This document shows positions 24,914 through 32,735 of a stretch of 64,000 bases of DNA, one piece after another. This stretch comes from Myxococcus llanfairpwllgwyngyllgogerychwyrndrobwllllantysiliogogogochensis. Its GTDB lineage: Bacteria > Myxococcota > Myxococcia > Myxococcales > Myxococcaceae. The stretch spans positions 1 to 64,000 of the forward strand of contig NZ_VIFM01000035.1 of NCBI RefSeq assembly GCF_006636215.1, read 5' to 3'. Below the pieces are notes generated by a model. It did no database searches. It worked only from the letters and a program-made list of their open reading frames with translations, and was not told the DNA's origin. How positions within the stretch are numbered: position 1 is the first letter of the stretch; every line of letters begins with the position of its first letter. The translations under genes were made by a program, and so were the position numbers.

Positions 24914-25480
24914 TTAAACTTCTGTGAACGACACTCCGGTGGCTCCGCCGCGCTCCAGTGCCTCCTTGATGGTGTCGGAAACGATGAGCGCAACGGTCCA
25001 TCCCCAGGTACGAAACACATGGGCGTCGTCGACTTTCGCGATGTTGATTCGCAGCCCATCCACGTCGCGATACTCCCCGGTCTTCTCAGGTCGTCCATCT
25101 TCCGGGAGCCAGAGCTCCACCTCCCGGGATGCCTTGTCGTCGATGCACTGTATCGTCTGGGTTGCGACCAGGATGCAGTACTGGTCGGGCTGCCCCTCTA
25201 TCTCCACCGGGAAGACCTGGACAGCCGATGGAGCCAGCTCCAGGAAGACAGAAGCGACCCTGATGTGAACCACGGGGATGGCAAGGCCCGTCAAGGTGAA
25301 GTCGAGCGCCTTCCCAGCGCGCGCCACGGGGAGCTGCAGACGGCCCGGCTCGGGAATGGGTGTCCCATTCGTGAAGCGCCAGGGGTCCACTTCCTGCCCG
25401 CTCGAATCGGTGGGACTCCGGAGATGCCAGCGCCCTGGCACGGCAACGTCGTCGGTCAACCGGAAGTATCTTTTGGGCAT
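24914..25480 (-). CDS. imm11-family immunity protein for the AHH toxin
   Basis: 188 residues, a DUF1629/imm11-type protein. It has 'RYFRLTDDVAVPGRWHL', 'IPVVHIRVASVFLELAP', 'YCILVATQTIQCIDD', and a C-terminal 'GWTVALIVSDTIKEALERG' followed by 'GATGVSF', the layout typical of this family in myxobacteria. It starts 16 bases after the stop of the lipoprotein toxin gene on the same strand. The order toxin-then-immunity in one operon is what protects a producer and its kin. Predicted cytoplasmic, which fits a nuclease toxin acting in the cytoplasm. Confidence 0.8.
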   Translation of the reverse strand: MPKRYFRLTDDVAVPGRWHLRSPTDSSGQEVDPWRFTNGTPIPEPGRLQLPVARAGKALDFTLTGLAIPVVHIRVASVFLELAPSAVQVFPVEIEGQPDQYCILVATQTIQCIDDKASREVELWLPEDGRPEKTGEYRDVDGLRINIAKVDDAHVFRTWGWTVALIVSDTIKEALERGGATGVSFTEV

Positions 25481-25496
25481 CGTGATGAACCTTGCG

Positions 25497-26852
25497 TCAT
25501 TCTCGCCGAGTCACCAGCGCGTTCAAGCGAGTACCTGGTGTGCCGATCTGCAGTGCCAGCCTCTTGAGCTCCTCGGTCAGGGCATCGCGGCATCGCAGCA
25601 TCGTTCCGCACCCCCGCATCGCACCCTGGAGCCGGTCAAGAATCCGTTGGTGGTATTCCTCGGGATGAGGGCCCTTGTGCCCAGCGACCCGCACGATGTT
25701 GGCGGGGTCGTTCAGCGACATCCCCGCCTGGTCGAAGACTTCTTGAAACTTGGGCGACCAGGGCCCGTCGTTGTAGGTCGCCTCCCACCACTTGTCCGTG
25801 GCGATGTGGTGGTCGTGCCCCTTCGCATCCACCGGGCCCACGGCCGCTCCACCCAGCCCCTGCGCCGTCGCGGACACCGCGTCGGCGGCAACCGCCAGGG
25901 TGACGACCTCGCCCACCACCGCCACGGCCCGCACTTCCACCACGGCCGACAGGACGACTCCCGCCTGGGATGCAGCCTGCACGGACGCTTGAGCCGAGCC
26001 GGGCAGCATCGGCACCTTCCCCGCGAAGCCCGCCGCTGTGTTCCCGATGGCCACCGTCGCGAGCAACGCGAAGGCTCGCGCCGCATTCCGGCCCATCACC
26101 TTGCCGTACCGCTCGCCAACCACCCGCAGCTCATCGAACGTCCGCGCCCGGTCCGCCTCCTCCATCAACCGCGCGAAGCCCGTCGTCAGGCTCCAGAACG
26201 TGTCGACGCCCAGGTAGGCAATGAGCGTCGCCGTCATCACCGCCGCCAGCCCCTTGCTCACCGGCTCCGGCACCGTCCAAAGAATCAGGTACATCGTCCC
26301 CGTCCACATCGCCGCCGCCACCATCGCGCTCGGGTCGGCCATGTCCTGGAACGCCTCCAACATCTCTTCGAGCACCGCCCCATGCGCGAGCGCCATGGCC
26401 AGCGCGTAGCGGCCATCCCCCTCCAGCCGCACGCCATCCACCAACACCTGGAGACAGTCGCCACGCCTCCCTGTCCGCTCGCACCACTCCAGATAGGCGC
26501 GCGTCATGGCCCGCTCCGTCTCGGTGGCCTCCACCTCCAGGTGCGCACCCGACTCCAGCGGCGTCACGTGACGGGTGCGCGCATCGAATCGGTACTCACC
26601 TCCTCGCGCACCCATCTCGAAAAGGCGTCGCGCCGCCTCCTGGGCCTTCACGGGAAGACGAACTCCTCGCCCCTCAAGACCCATGGCCAGCATGAACTCG
26701 TCTTCGTCCAACGCGACAGGCGCGGAGTCAGCGGCGCGTGGAGTGAATGCGATGACCTCGCCGCTCCCCGTCTCCAAGCGCACACCACGCGTCGCGGCAC
26801 ACCCCGTCAGCAGCGACACGAGCAACAACACGACAGCGCAAGGCAGCCTCAT
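25497..26852 (-). CDS. SitA-like lipoprotein polymorphic toxin with C-terminal AHH nuclease domain
   Basis: 451 residues from the ATG at 26852 (GGGGAG 8 nt upstream); the open frame continues 47 codons upstream without coding sense. The lipoprotein signal 'VVLLLVSLLTGC' places Cys18 at the mature N-terminus. The middle is Ala/Val-rich with several hydrophobic stretches (about 170-320), as in SitA escort regions. At about residue 344 comes 'AKGHDHHIATDKWW', the His-His core of AHH (HNH-like) nucleases, then 'VAGHKGPHPEEYHQRI'. SitA toxins of Myxococcus are lipoproteins passed between kin by TraA/B outer-membrane exchange, and they kill cells lacking the cognate immunity. The next gene is imm11-type. 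Delivery by exchange is inferred. Confidence 0.85.
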   Translation of the reverse strand: MRLPCAVVLLLVSLLTGCAATRGVRLETGSGEVIAFTPRAADSAPVALDEDEFMLAMGLEGRGVRLPVKAQEAARRLFEMGARGGEYRFDARTRHVTPLESGAHLEVEATETERAMTRAYLEWCERTGRRGDCLQVLVDGVRLEGDGRYALAMALAHGAVLEEMLEAFQDMADPSAMVAAAMWTGTMYLILWTVPEPVSKGLAAVMTATLIAYLGVDTFWSLTTGFARLMEEADRARTFDELRVVGERYGKVMGRNAARAFALLATVAIGNTAAGFAGKVPMLPGSAQASVQAASQAGVVLSAVVEVRAVAVVGEVVTLAVAADAVSATAQGLGGAAVGPVDAKGHDHHIATDKWWEATYNDGPWSPKFQEVFDQAGMSLNDPANIVRVAGHKGPHPEEYHQRILDRLQGAMRGCGTMLRCRDALTEELKRLALQIGTPGTRLNALVTRRE

Positions 26853-26860
26853 CCGACACG

Positions 26861-26866
26861 CTCCCC
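26861..26866 (-). promoter_or_regulatory. Shine-Dalgarno GGGGAG fixing the toxin start
   Basis: GGGGAG on the minus strand, 8 nt before the ATG at 26852. With the lipobox it places the start well inside the longest open frame. Confidence 0.65.
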
Positions 26867-26973
26867 GCAGAGGCCCCGGGCTCCCGACACAAACAAGTAC
26901 ACGGGGGCAACGGCGATGAAGCGTAGCACTCAAGGCGGACAACGGAGTCCACCCCACCCCTTGGGCGACAACG

Positions 26974-27003
26974 ACCCGCTGCGCGCGGTGCAAACCATTG
27001 CAC
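26974..27003. repeat. 30-nt palindromic intergenic repeat, copy 1
   Basis: ACCCGCTGCGCGC followed by GTGCAA-N4-TTGCAC; the palindrome here extends to GGTGCAA-N4-TTGCACC. It matches copy 2 (28211) at 27 of 30 positions. It lies about 120 bases upstream of the toxin start. Confidence 0.75.
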
Positions 27004-27057
27004 CCGCCAAGAGCATCCGATTCGCGACGGCAGGCTCCCCCAGGGCGCCCATTCTTC

Positions 27058-27489
27058 CTAGACGCTCGGAACCGCTTCCGGAGGCGTCAGGGGGCGCGAG
27101 TTCGCGCGCTCGCGTCCCAGCAGCAGCGCCGCGCAAAGAGTGCCAATCAACAGCTCGGCGACCATCGCCGCCACCAGCTCGGGCGCGGGCGCACCATCCA
27201 ACACCAGGCTCAGGACTCGCGACACGCCATAGGACAAGTAGAGCGTCGTCGACACCACCAGCGAGGTGAAGGTCATTCGAGGCCAGAGCGCCCCGGCCAT
27301 GATCAACAGTCCGCAGGCCAGCAACGCCCCACCCGGAGCACGCACCTCGCTCAGCAGGCTGACCTGGCCGCCAAGGTCGATGCCACTCCAGCCATGGAAG
27401 ACCTTGGGGATGAACAACAGCGGCGTGCCAATCAGACTCCCACTGACGCCCGCGACCAGGAGCACCGTCTTCGTCACTCTGTTCCGCAT
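27058..27489 (-). CDS. DUF4345-like four-helix membrane protein
   Basis: 143 residues from the ATG at 27489 (GAGGA 5-6 nt upstream); the longer GTG/ATG-start frame would run through the operator. Four hydrophobic segments lie at about 8-28, 47-66, 72-94 and 105-125. The loop after the first ('PKVFHGWSGIDLGGQVSLLSEVRAPGG') carries the 'GI.L....L.EIRA.YGG' type signature of DUF4345. Inner-membrane protein of unknown role. It is divergent from a TetR gene, with a perfect palindrome in between, so it is very probably the TetR target. Confidence 0.75.
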   Translation of the reverse strand: MRNRVTKTVLLVAGVSGSLIGTPLLFIPKVFHGWSGIDLGGQVSLLSEVRAPGGALLACGLLIMAGALWPRMTFTSLVVSTTLYLSYGVSRVLSLVLDGAPAPELVAAMVAELLIGTLCAALLLGRERANSRPLTPPEAVPSV

Positions 27490-27501
27490 CGCCGTCCTCG
27501 C

Positions 27502-27516
27502 TTGACACCGTGTCAA
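27502..27516. promoter_or_regulatory. TetR operator palindrome 1
   Basis: TTGACAC-C-GTGTCAA is a perfect 15-bp palindrome 13 bases upstream of the DUF4345 start, in the divergent promoter region. Confidence 0.7.
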
Positions 27517-27543
27517 TTGACTCGACAGTGATTATTCGCGACT

Positions 27544-27558
27544 TTACATCATGTCAAG
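27544..27558. promoter_or_regulatory. TetR operator palindrome 2, over the tetR start codon
   Basis: TTTACAT-C-ATGTCAA matches operator 1 at 12 of 15 positions and overlaps the ATG at 27551. This would give autorepression. Confidence 0.6.
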
Positions 27559-28153
27559 TGAATCACCCGAGACGCGGACCCGCATCCTCGCGGCCGCGCT
27601 GCACCTGTTGGAGACCGGCCAGGGCCAGGCGGTCCGGATGAGTGACATCGCTCGGAAGGCCGGGCTCAGCCGGCAGGCCGTCTATCTGCATTTCGGCACG
27701 CGGGCGGCCCTGCTGATCGCCACCACGCTCTATCTGGACGAACTCAAGGACGTGCGGGCGCGCCTTGTCCCCAGCCGCACCGCCCGAAGCGGCGTCGAGC
27801 GCCTGGACGCCTATGTCGGAGCCTGGGCCGACTACATCCCGGAGATTCGCGGCGTGGCCAAGGCGCTGATGGCCATGAGCGACACCGACGAAGAGGCCGC
27901 CGCGGCGTGGCGCAAGCGCATGGAGGACATGCGCGAAGGCTGCGCCGCCGCCGTCGCCGCGCTCCGCGCCGATGGCACCCTCTCACCCGACTTCACACCG
28001 GGCGAGGCCACCGACCTGCTCTGGACGCTGCTGTCGGTACGAAACTGGGAGCACCTGACCCTCGAGCGCGGCTATGCACAGCCACGCTACAAGGACCTGT
28101 TGCTGCGCACCGCGCGGAGGCTCCTGGTCCGCGCCCCACGCTCCGCCACCTGA
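27551..28153 (+). CDS. TetR-family transcriptional regulator
   Basis: 200 residues. The N-terminal helix-turn-helix ('MSDIARKAGLSRQAVYLHFGTRAALL', about residues 33-58) is intact, and the C-terminal domain is helical. It is divergent from the DUF4345 gene, with two matching 15-bp palindromes in the 61-base spacer. This is consistent with one dimer shutting off both promoters. The ligand is unknown. The very short spacer means the ribosome site of tetR lies inside the operator region. It ends 150 bases before the next gene. Confidence 0.92.
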   Translation: MSSESPETRTRILAAALHLLETGQGQAVRMSDIARKAGLSRQAVYLHFGTRAALLIATTLYLDELKDVRARLVPSRTARSGVERLDAYVGAWADYIPEIRGVAKALMAMSDTDEEAAAAWRKRMEDMREGCAAAVAALRADGTLSPDFTPGEATDLLWTLLSVRNWEHLTLERGYAQPRYKDLLLRTARRLLVRAPRSAT

Positions 28154-28210
28154 GCAGCGCCTCGAACGCACAAAGGCCGCACGCACCACGACCCGCTGCT
28201 CACCCGCGCC

Positions 28211-28240
28211 ACCCGCTGCGCGCTGTGCAATCCGTTGCAC
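28211..28240. repeat. 30-nt palindromic intergenic repeat, copy 2
   Basis: ACCCGCTGCGCGC-T-GTGCAA-N4-TTGCAC, 27 of 30 identical to copy 1 (26974). It lies 64 bases before the following gene. A looser ACGACCCGCTGCTC sits just upstream. Confidence 0.75.
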
Positions 28241-28303
28241 GCCTCCCTCCCACGGTCTCCAGGCCTTGAGCGCGAGGTACACCGGTTGCAATCCCGCGAG
28301 TCC

Positions 28304-28846
28304 ATGTCCACGCGCCTCTCCCTTCTCGTCCTGGTGTTGCTCGGGGCCCCCTTGTCCGCGCGGGCCGACCCCTACCTTCCCAACAACGAGCGCTGGTTCA
28401 CCATTGGCCCGCTGCTCAGCGCGACACCGCTTTCGAGCAAGCCCCAGCTGGGCCTGGGCGTGGAGACCACCTTCAACGTCCTGGACGGCATCACCGCCCT
28501 GGGCGTCTTCGGCCAGGCCCAGTGGATGACGGAGGGCCACGCCCGCCTCGGCGCGGGCATCCAGGGCACCCTGGTCTTCGGTGGCGTCGAGCTCGGGGTG
28601 ATGCACGAGACGGGCACCCGCGAGCACCTGCCCACCACCGGCCTGCACATCGCGCCCTTCGTGACGTTCGTCTTCGGCTCGGTGGGCGTGCGCTTCGGCA
28701 TCCCCCTCTCCGAGCCAGGCGCCGCCGGCCCCGGCCTGCCCGGACGCACCCGGCACGGCCGTGAGGTGGGACTCGTCCTGACAGCCAAGATTCCGGCGAA
28801 GTGGACCTCGAAGGGCACCCTGGAGCCCATGTTCCCCTGGGACTAG
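28304..28846 (+). CDS. Secreted hypothetical protein, probable small outer-membrane barrel
   Basis: 180 residues from the ATG at 28304; the longer open frame adds 23 codons without a ribosome site. A signal peptide is cleaved after 'SARA'. The mature protein alternates hydrophobic and polar residues in short Gly-rich strands ('QLGLGVETTFNVLDGITALGVF', 'AGIQGTLVFGGVELGVMHE'). That pattern suggests an eight-stranded barrel or a lipocalin-like beta protein. I do not recognise a named family. It lies between a TetR gene and ileS, 60 bases upstream of ileS, and carries repeat copy 2 in its leader region. Confidence 0.65.
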   Translation: MSTRLSLLVLVLLGAPLSARADPYLPNNERWFTIGPLLSATPLSSKPQLGLGVETTFNVLDGITALGVFGQAQWMTEGHARLGAGIQGTLVFGGVELGVMHETGTREHLPTTGLHIAPFVTFVFGSVGVRFGIPLSEPGAAGPGLPGRTRHGREVGLVLTAKIPAKWTSKGTLEPMFPWD

Positions 28847-28906
28847 GCCCCTCCCCCCTCGGGGCCCCTTCCCTCCCAGGCTCGCGGTGCTATCAAGCAC
28901 GGCACC

Positions 28907-31900
28907 ATGCCTGAGACAGCGCCCGCCCCCCTGTTCGACGCCGTGCCCGCGGAGATGGACTTCCCGGCCGAGGAGCGCCGCATCCTCGCCTTCTGGAAGG
29001 ACCGCCGCATCTTCGAGCGCTCGCTCGAGGCACGCGAAGGCGCCAAGAGCTTCGTCTTCTACGAGGGCCCGCCCACCGCCAACGGCCTTCCCCACAACGG
29101 CCACGTCCTCACCCGCGTCATCAAGGACCTGTTCCCCCGCTACCAGACGATGCGCGGCCACTACGTCCCCCGCAAGGCCGGCTGGGACACCCACGGCCTG
29201 CCCGTGGAAGTGGAGGTGGAGAAGGAGCTGCGCATCCACGGCAAGGCGGAAATCGAGCGCTACGGCGTGGAGCCCTTCACCGAGCGCTGCATCGAGTCCG
29301 TCTTTCGCTACACCTCCGAATGGGAGCGGCTCACCGAGCGCATCGGCTTCTGGGTGGACCTGAACCAGGCCTATGTCACCTACCACCGGGGCTTCGTGGA
29401 GAGCGTGTGGTGGGCGCTCGCCGAACTGCACAAGAAGGGCCTGCTCTACCAGGGCCACAAAGTGGTGTGGTGGTGGCCCCAGGGCGGCACCGCGCTCAGC
29501 TCCGCCGAGGTGGGCCTGGGCTACAAGACGGTGGACGACCCGAGCGTCTACGTCACCTTCCCCCTGCGCGACGCGCCGGACACCTCGCTGCTCGTGTGGA
29601 CGACCACCCCGTGGACGCTGCCGTCCAACATGTACGCGGCCGTCAACCCGGGCGTGGACTACGTCACCGTGGACGCCGGTGACCGCAAGCTCATCATCGC
29701 CGCCGCGCTGCGCGAGGAGCTGGCCAAGAAGCTCAAGAAGGACCTGCCCATCCTCGCCACCCAGCCGGGCAGCGCGCTGGTGGGCCAGCGCTACCTGCCG
29801 CCCTTCGACACGTACTTCGCCAGCGAAGGTGACACGCGCCTGAAGCTGCGCGACGGCGGAGACGACACCCGCGCCTGGCGCGTGCTGGGCGCGGACTTCG
29901 TGACGCTCAACACGGGCACGGGCATCGTCCACATCGCCCCCGCCTTCGGCGAGGACGACTACGACGCGTTCCGCAAGGACCGCGCGCGCTTCCTCCAGCC
30001 GGAGGCGATGGAGCTGTTCTGCGCCGTCAAGCCGGACGGCACCTTCTCCGAGGAAGTCCCGCTCGTCGCCGGGCGCTTCGTGAAGGACGCGGACAAGGAC
30101 ATCCAGCGCAACCTCAAGGAGCGCGGGCTCTTGCTCGTCACCGAGCAGTACAAACACGAGTACCCCTTCTGCTGGCGCGCGGACGACGACCCGCTCATCC
30201 AGTACGCCCGCCCCGCCTGGTACATCCGCACCACCGCGGTGAAGGACCGCGCCATCGAGAACAACCGCGCCGTCAACTGGGTGCCCGAGCACATCAAGGA
30301 AGGCCGCTTCGGCGACTTCCTGGCCAACAACGTGGACTGGGCCCTGTCGCGCGAGCGCTACTGGGGCACCGCGCTGCCGCTCTGGATTCACTCGGAGACG
30401 GGCGAGGTGGAGGCCGTGCCTTCCCTCCAGGCCCTGCGTGACAAGCCCGGCAGCAACCTGGCGGCCGTGGAGGCCGAGCTCGCGGCGTTCCTCGCCGGCA
30501 AGCCGCACGAGGCCAACGCGAAGCACCTCATCGTCCACAAGCCGTGGATCGACAAGGTGACGTACGAGAAGCCGGGCTCCCCGGGCCGCTTCAACCGCGT
30601 GCCCGAAGTCGTGGACGTGTGGTTCGACTCCGGCTGCATGCCCTTCGCGCAGTGGGGCTTCCCTCACGCGCCCGGCTCGCACGAGCTGTTCAACCGCGCC
30701 TTCCCCGCCGACTTCATCTCCGAGGCCATCGACCAGACGCGTGGCTGGTTCTACTCGCTGCTCATGGTGAGCACGCTCGTCTTCGACGAGGAGACGCAGG
30801 CCCGTCTGGGATTGACGCCCCAGCGCGAATGGCCGCACCCGTACAAGAGCTGCATCGTGCTGGGCCACGTCTCCGACAAGGAGGGCCGCAAGGAGTCCAA
30901 GTCCAAGGGCAACTACACGCCGCCCGAAATCATCCTGGACGAAGTGCGCATGGACTTCGCGGTGCTGTCCGCCACGGAGGCGGGCGCGCCGGCGGAGGCG
31001 GGCGTGGCGCTCATCGCGCGTGAGGACCTGGAGGGCCTGGACCTGCAGGAAGGCGCCAAGGTGCAGTTGTTCCGCCCGGACAGGCCGGACGTCTCCATCT
31101 CCGCGACGGTGAAGGCGCACAAGAAGCTCAAGCGCCGCGTGGTGCTGCTGGCCCCCTCGGAGCTGCAGGCGCTCGGCGTGGCGCCGTCCGCGAAGGGCGC
31201 GGGCGTCATGCCGGTGGAGGTGCCTCGCCTGGCGCCGTCCGAGCGCGTGACGGTGAAGGACCCCGCCGCCAAGGCTCCCGGCGCGGATGCGTTCCGCTGG
31301 TTCTTCTACGCGGCGAGCCCCACCTGGTCCAACACGCGCCACTCCCTGGCGAACGTGCGGCTGTTGCAGAAGGACTTCCAGGTCAAGCTGCGCAACGTCT
31401 ACTCGTTCTTCACCATCTACGCGAACATCGACGGCTTCAATCCGGCGCAAGGCAACCCGGACGCGACAGAGGCTCCGTGGGAGGCCGTGCGCAAGAGCCA
31501 CGGCTGGCGCGAGGTGAAGGCCCGGCCGATGCTGGACCGCTGGATTCTGTCGGAAGTCCAGCTGGCGCTGCGCCACGTGGAGAAGTGCCTGGACACCTAT
31601 CAGGTGTACGACGCGGCCCAGCGCATGGTGGCGCTGGTGGACGCGCTGTCCAACTGGTACCTGCGCCGCAGCCGCGAGCGCTTCTGGAAGCCGGGCTTCG
31701 AGCAGGACAAGCGCGACGCGTACTTCACCCTCTACGAAGCGCTCACCACCATCACCGCCCTGGCCGCGCCCTTCGTCCCGTTCTTCTCCGACGAGATGTG
31801 GGGCAACCTGGTGCGCAAGGCCTGGCCCCAGACGCAGCCGGAGAGCGTGCACCTGGCCTCCTTCCCTCGCGCCGACGCCAGCCTCATCGACGACGAGCTG

Positions 31901-32653
31901 GCGGTGGACATGGCCGCCCTGCGCGAGCTGGTGTCCCCGGGGCTCAAGGTCCGCACGGACAACAAGCTCAAGGTGCGTCAGCCCCTGGCCCGCGCGGACA
32001 TCATCCTCGCGCGCAAGGAGATGACGGACCGGCTGGCCGTCTACAAGGACCTGCTCGCCGAGGAGCTGAACGTCCACGAGGTGCGCTTCGTGGAGCAGGG
32101 CAGCCCGGACGCGGACGTGGTGCGCTTCCGCGTGCGTCCCAACCTGCGCGCGGTGGGCGGACGGCTCGGCGCCAAGCTGGCGCCGGTGCGCAAGGCGTTC
32201 GACACCGGAGACGGCCGCGCGCTGCACCGGGAGCTGCTCCAGACGGGGCAGGTGGCCATCCAGCTCGCGGGCGAGACGCTGGTGTTCTCCGGCGAGGACC
32301 TGGAGACGCTGGTGGAGGCCAACCCCGGCTTCGCGGCCGCGGGCACGGGCGCGGGCGTGGTGGTGCTCCACACCGAGCTGACGGAGGCGCTCGTCGATGA
32401 GGGCCTCGTGCGCGAGCTGCTGGCGCGCGTGCAGGGCGCTCGCAAGGACATGGAGCTGGGCTACACGGACCGCATCCGCCTCTGGGTGGACGGTGACGCG
32501 CGGGTGAAGCGCGTCACGGAAGAAGGCCGCGAGCTGATTGCCCGGGAGACGCTGGCCGACTCCATCAACGTGGGGCCCGAGGGCCTCACGGGACAGGAAG
32601 AAGAGGTCAACCTCAACGGCCTGCCCGCGCGACTGCGCGTGGAGCGCGCCTGA
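28907..32653 (+). CDS. ileS: Isoleucyl-tRNA synthetase with KESKS loop and insertion
   Basis: 1248 residues, longer than usual (about 940-1080). It attaches isoleucine to tRNA-Ile in the cytoplasm. The HIGH-type motif is H63-N-G-H66 in 'PPTANGLPHNGH'. The CP1 editing domain follows (about 190-400; 'WTTTPWTLPSN'), and the catalytic core resumes with 'DVWFDSGCMPFAQWG' and 'DQTRGWFYSLL'. The second signature is K662-E-S-K-S666 ('GRKESKSKGNY'), not KMSK[SR]. It is followed by about 105 extra residues rich in Ala/Val/Lys before the stem-contact region 'FRWFFYAASPTWSNTR'. The anticodon-binding domain and long C-terminal region ('LKVRQPLARADI', 'VTEEGRELIARETLADSI') are as in IleRS type 2, the eukaryote-like class. 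Confidence 0.95.
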   Translation: MPETAPAPLFDAVPAEMDFPAEERRILAFWKDRRIFERSLEAREGAKSFVFYEGPPTANGLPHNGHVLTRVIKDLFPRYQTMRGHYVPRKAGWDTHGLPVEVEVEKELRIHGKAEIERYGVEPFTERCIESVFRYTSEWERLTERIGFWVDLNQAYVTYHRGFVESVWWALAELHKKGLLYQGHKVVWWWPQGGTALSSAEVGLGYKTVDDPSVYVTFPLRDAPDTSLLVWTTTPWTLPSNMYAAVNPGVDYVTVDAGDRKLIIAAALREELAKKLKKDLPILATQPGSALVGQRYLPPFDTYFASEGDTRLKLRDGGDDTRAWRVLGADFVTLNTGTGIVHIAPAFGEDDYDAFRKDRARFLQPEAMELFCAVKPDGTFSEEVPLVAGRFVKDADKDIQRNLKERGLLLVTEQYKHEYPFCWRADDDPLIQYARPAWYIRTTAVKDRAIENNRAVNWVPEHIKEGRFGDFLANNVDWALSRERYWGTALPLWIHSETGEVEAVPSLQALRDKPGSNLAAVEAELAAFLAGKPHEANAKHLIVHKPWIDKVTYEKPGSPGRFNRVPEVVDVWFDSGCMPFAQWGFPHAPGSHELFNRAFPADFISEAIDQTRGWFYSLLMVSTLVFDEETQARLGLTPQREWPHPYKSCIVLGHVSDKEGRKESKSKGNYTPPEIILDEVRMDFAVLSATEAGAPAEAGVALIAREDLEGLDLQEGAKVQLFRPDRPDVSISATVKAHKKLKRRVVLLAPSELQALGVAPSAKGAGVMPVEVPRLAPSERVTVKDPAAKAPGADAFRWFFYAASPTWSNTRHSLANVRLLQKDFQVKLRNVYSFFTIYANIDGFNPAQGNPDATEAPWEAVRKSHGWREVKARPMLDRWILSEVQLALRHVEKCLDTYQVYDAAQRMVALVDALSNWYLRRSRERFWKPGFEQDKRDAYFTLYEALTTITALAAPFVPFFSDEMWGNLVRKAWPQTQPESVHLASFPRADASLIDDELAVDMAALRELVSPGLKVRTDNKLKVRQPLARADIILARKEMTDRLAVYKDLLAEELNVHEVRFVEQGSPDADVVRFRVRPNLRAVGGRLGAKLAPVRKAFDTGDGRALHRELLQTGQVAIQLAGETLVFSGEDLETLVEANPGFAAAGTGAGVVVLHTELTEALVDEGLVRELLARVQGARKDMELGYTDRIRLWVDGDARVKRVTEEGRELIARETLADSINVGPEGLTGQEEEVNLNGLPARLRVERA

Positions 32654-32701
32654 CCTGAGGTCGCTCATCCCCGCCCGGTCGACCACCGACTGAGCGGGAG
32701 G

Positions 32702-32732
32702 GACGCCAGGGGTTGAAGCAATCCCTGGCGTC
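32702..32732. terminator. Bidirectional terminator between ileS and the Mrp-type operon
   Basis: A perfect 10-bp stem (GACGCCAGGG/CCCTGGCGTC) with an 11-nt loop lies between the convergent stops of ileS and the last operon gene. Confidence 0.7.
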
Positions 32733-32735
32733 GTC

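Noticed and set aside
26853-26993. 47-codon extension of the toxin gene
   Set aside because: Contains no family sequence and runs over the intergenic repeat. The lipobox requires the ATG at 26852.
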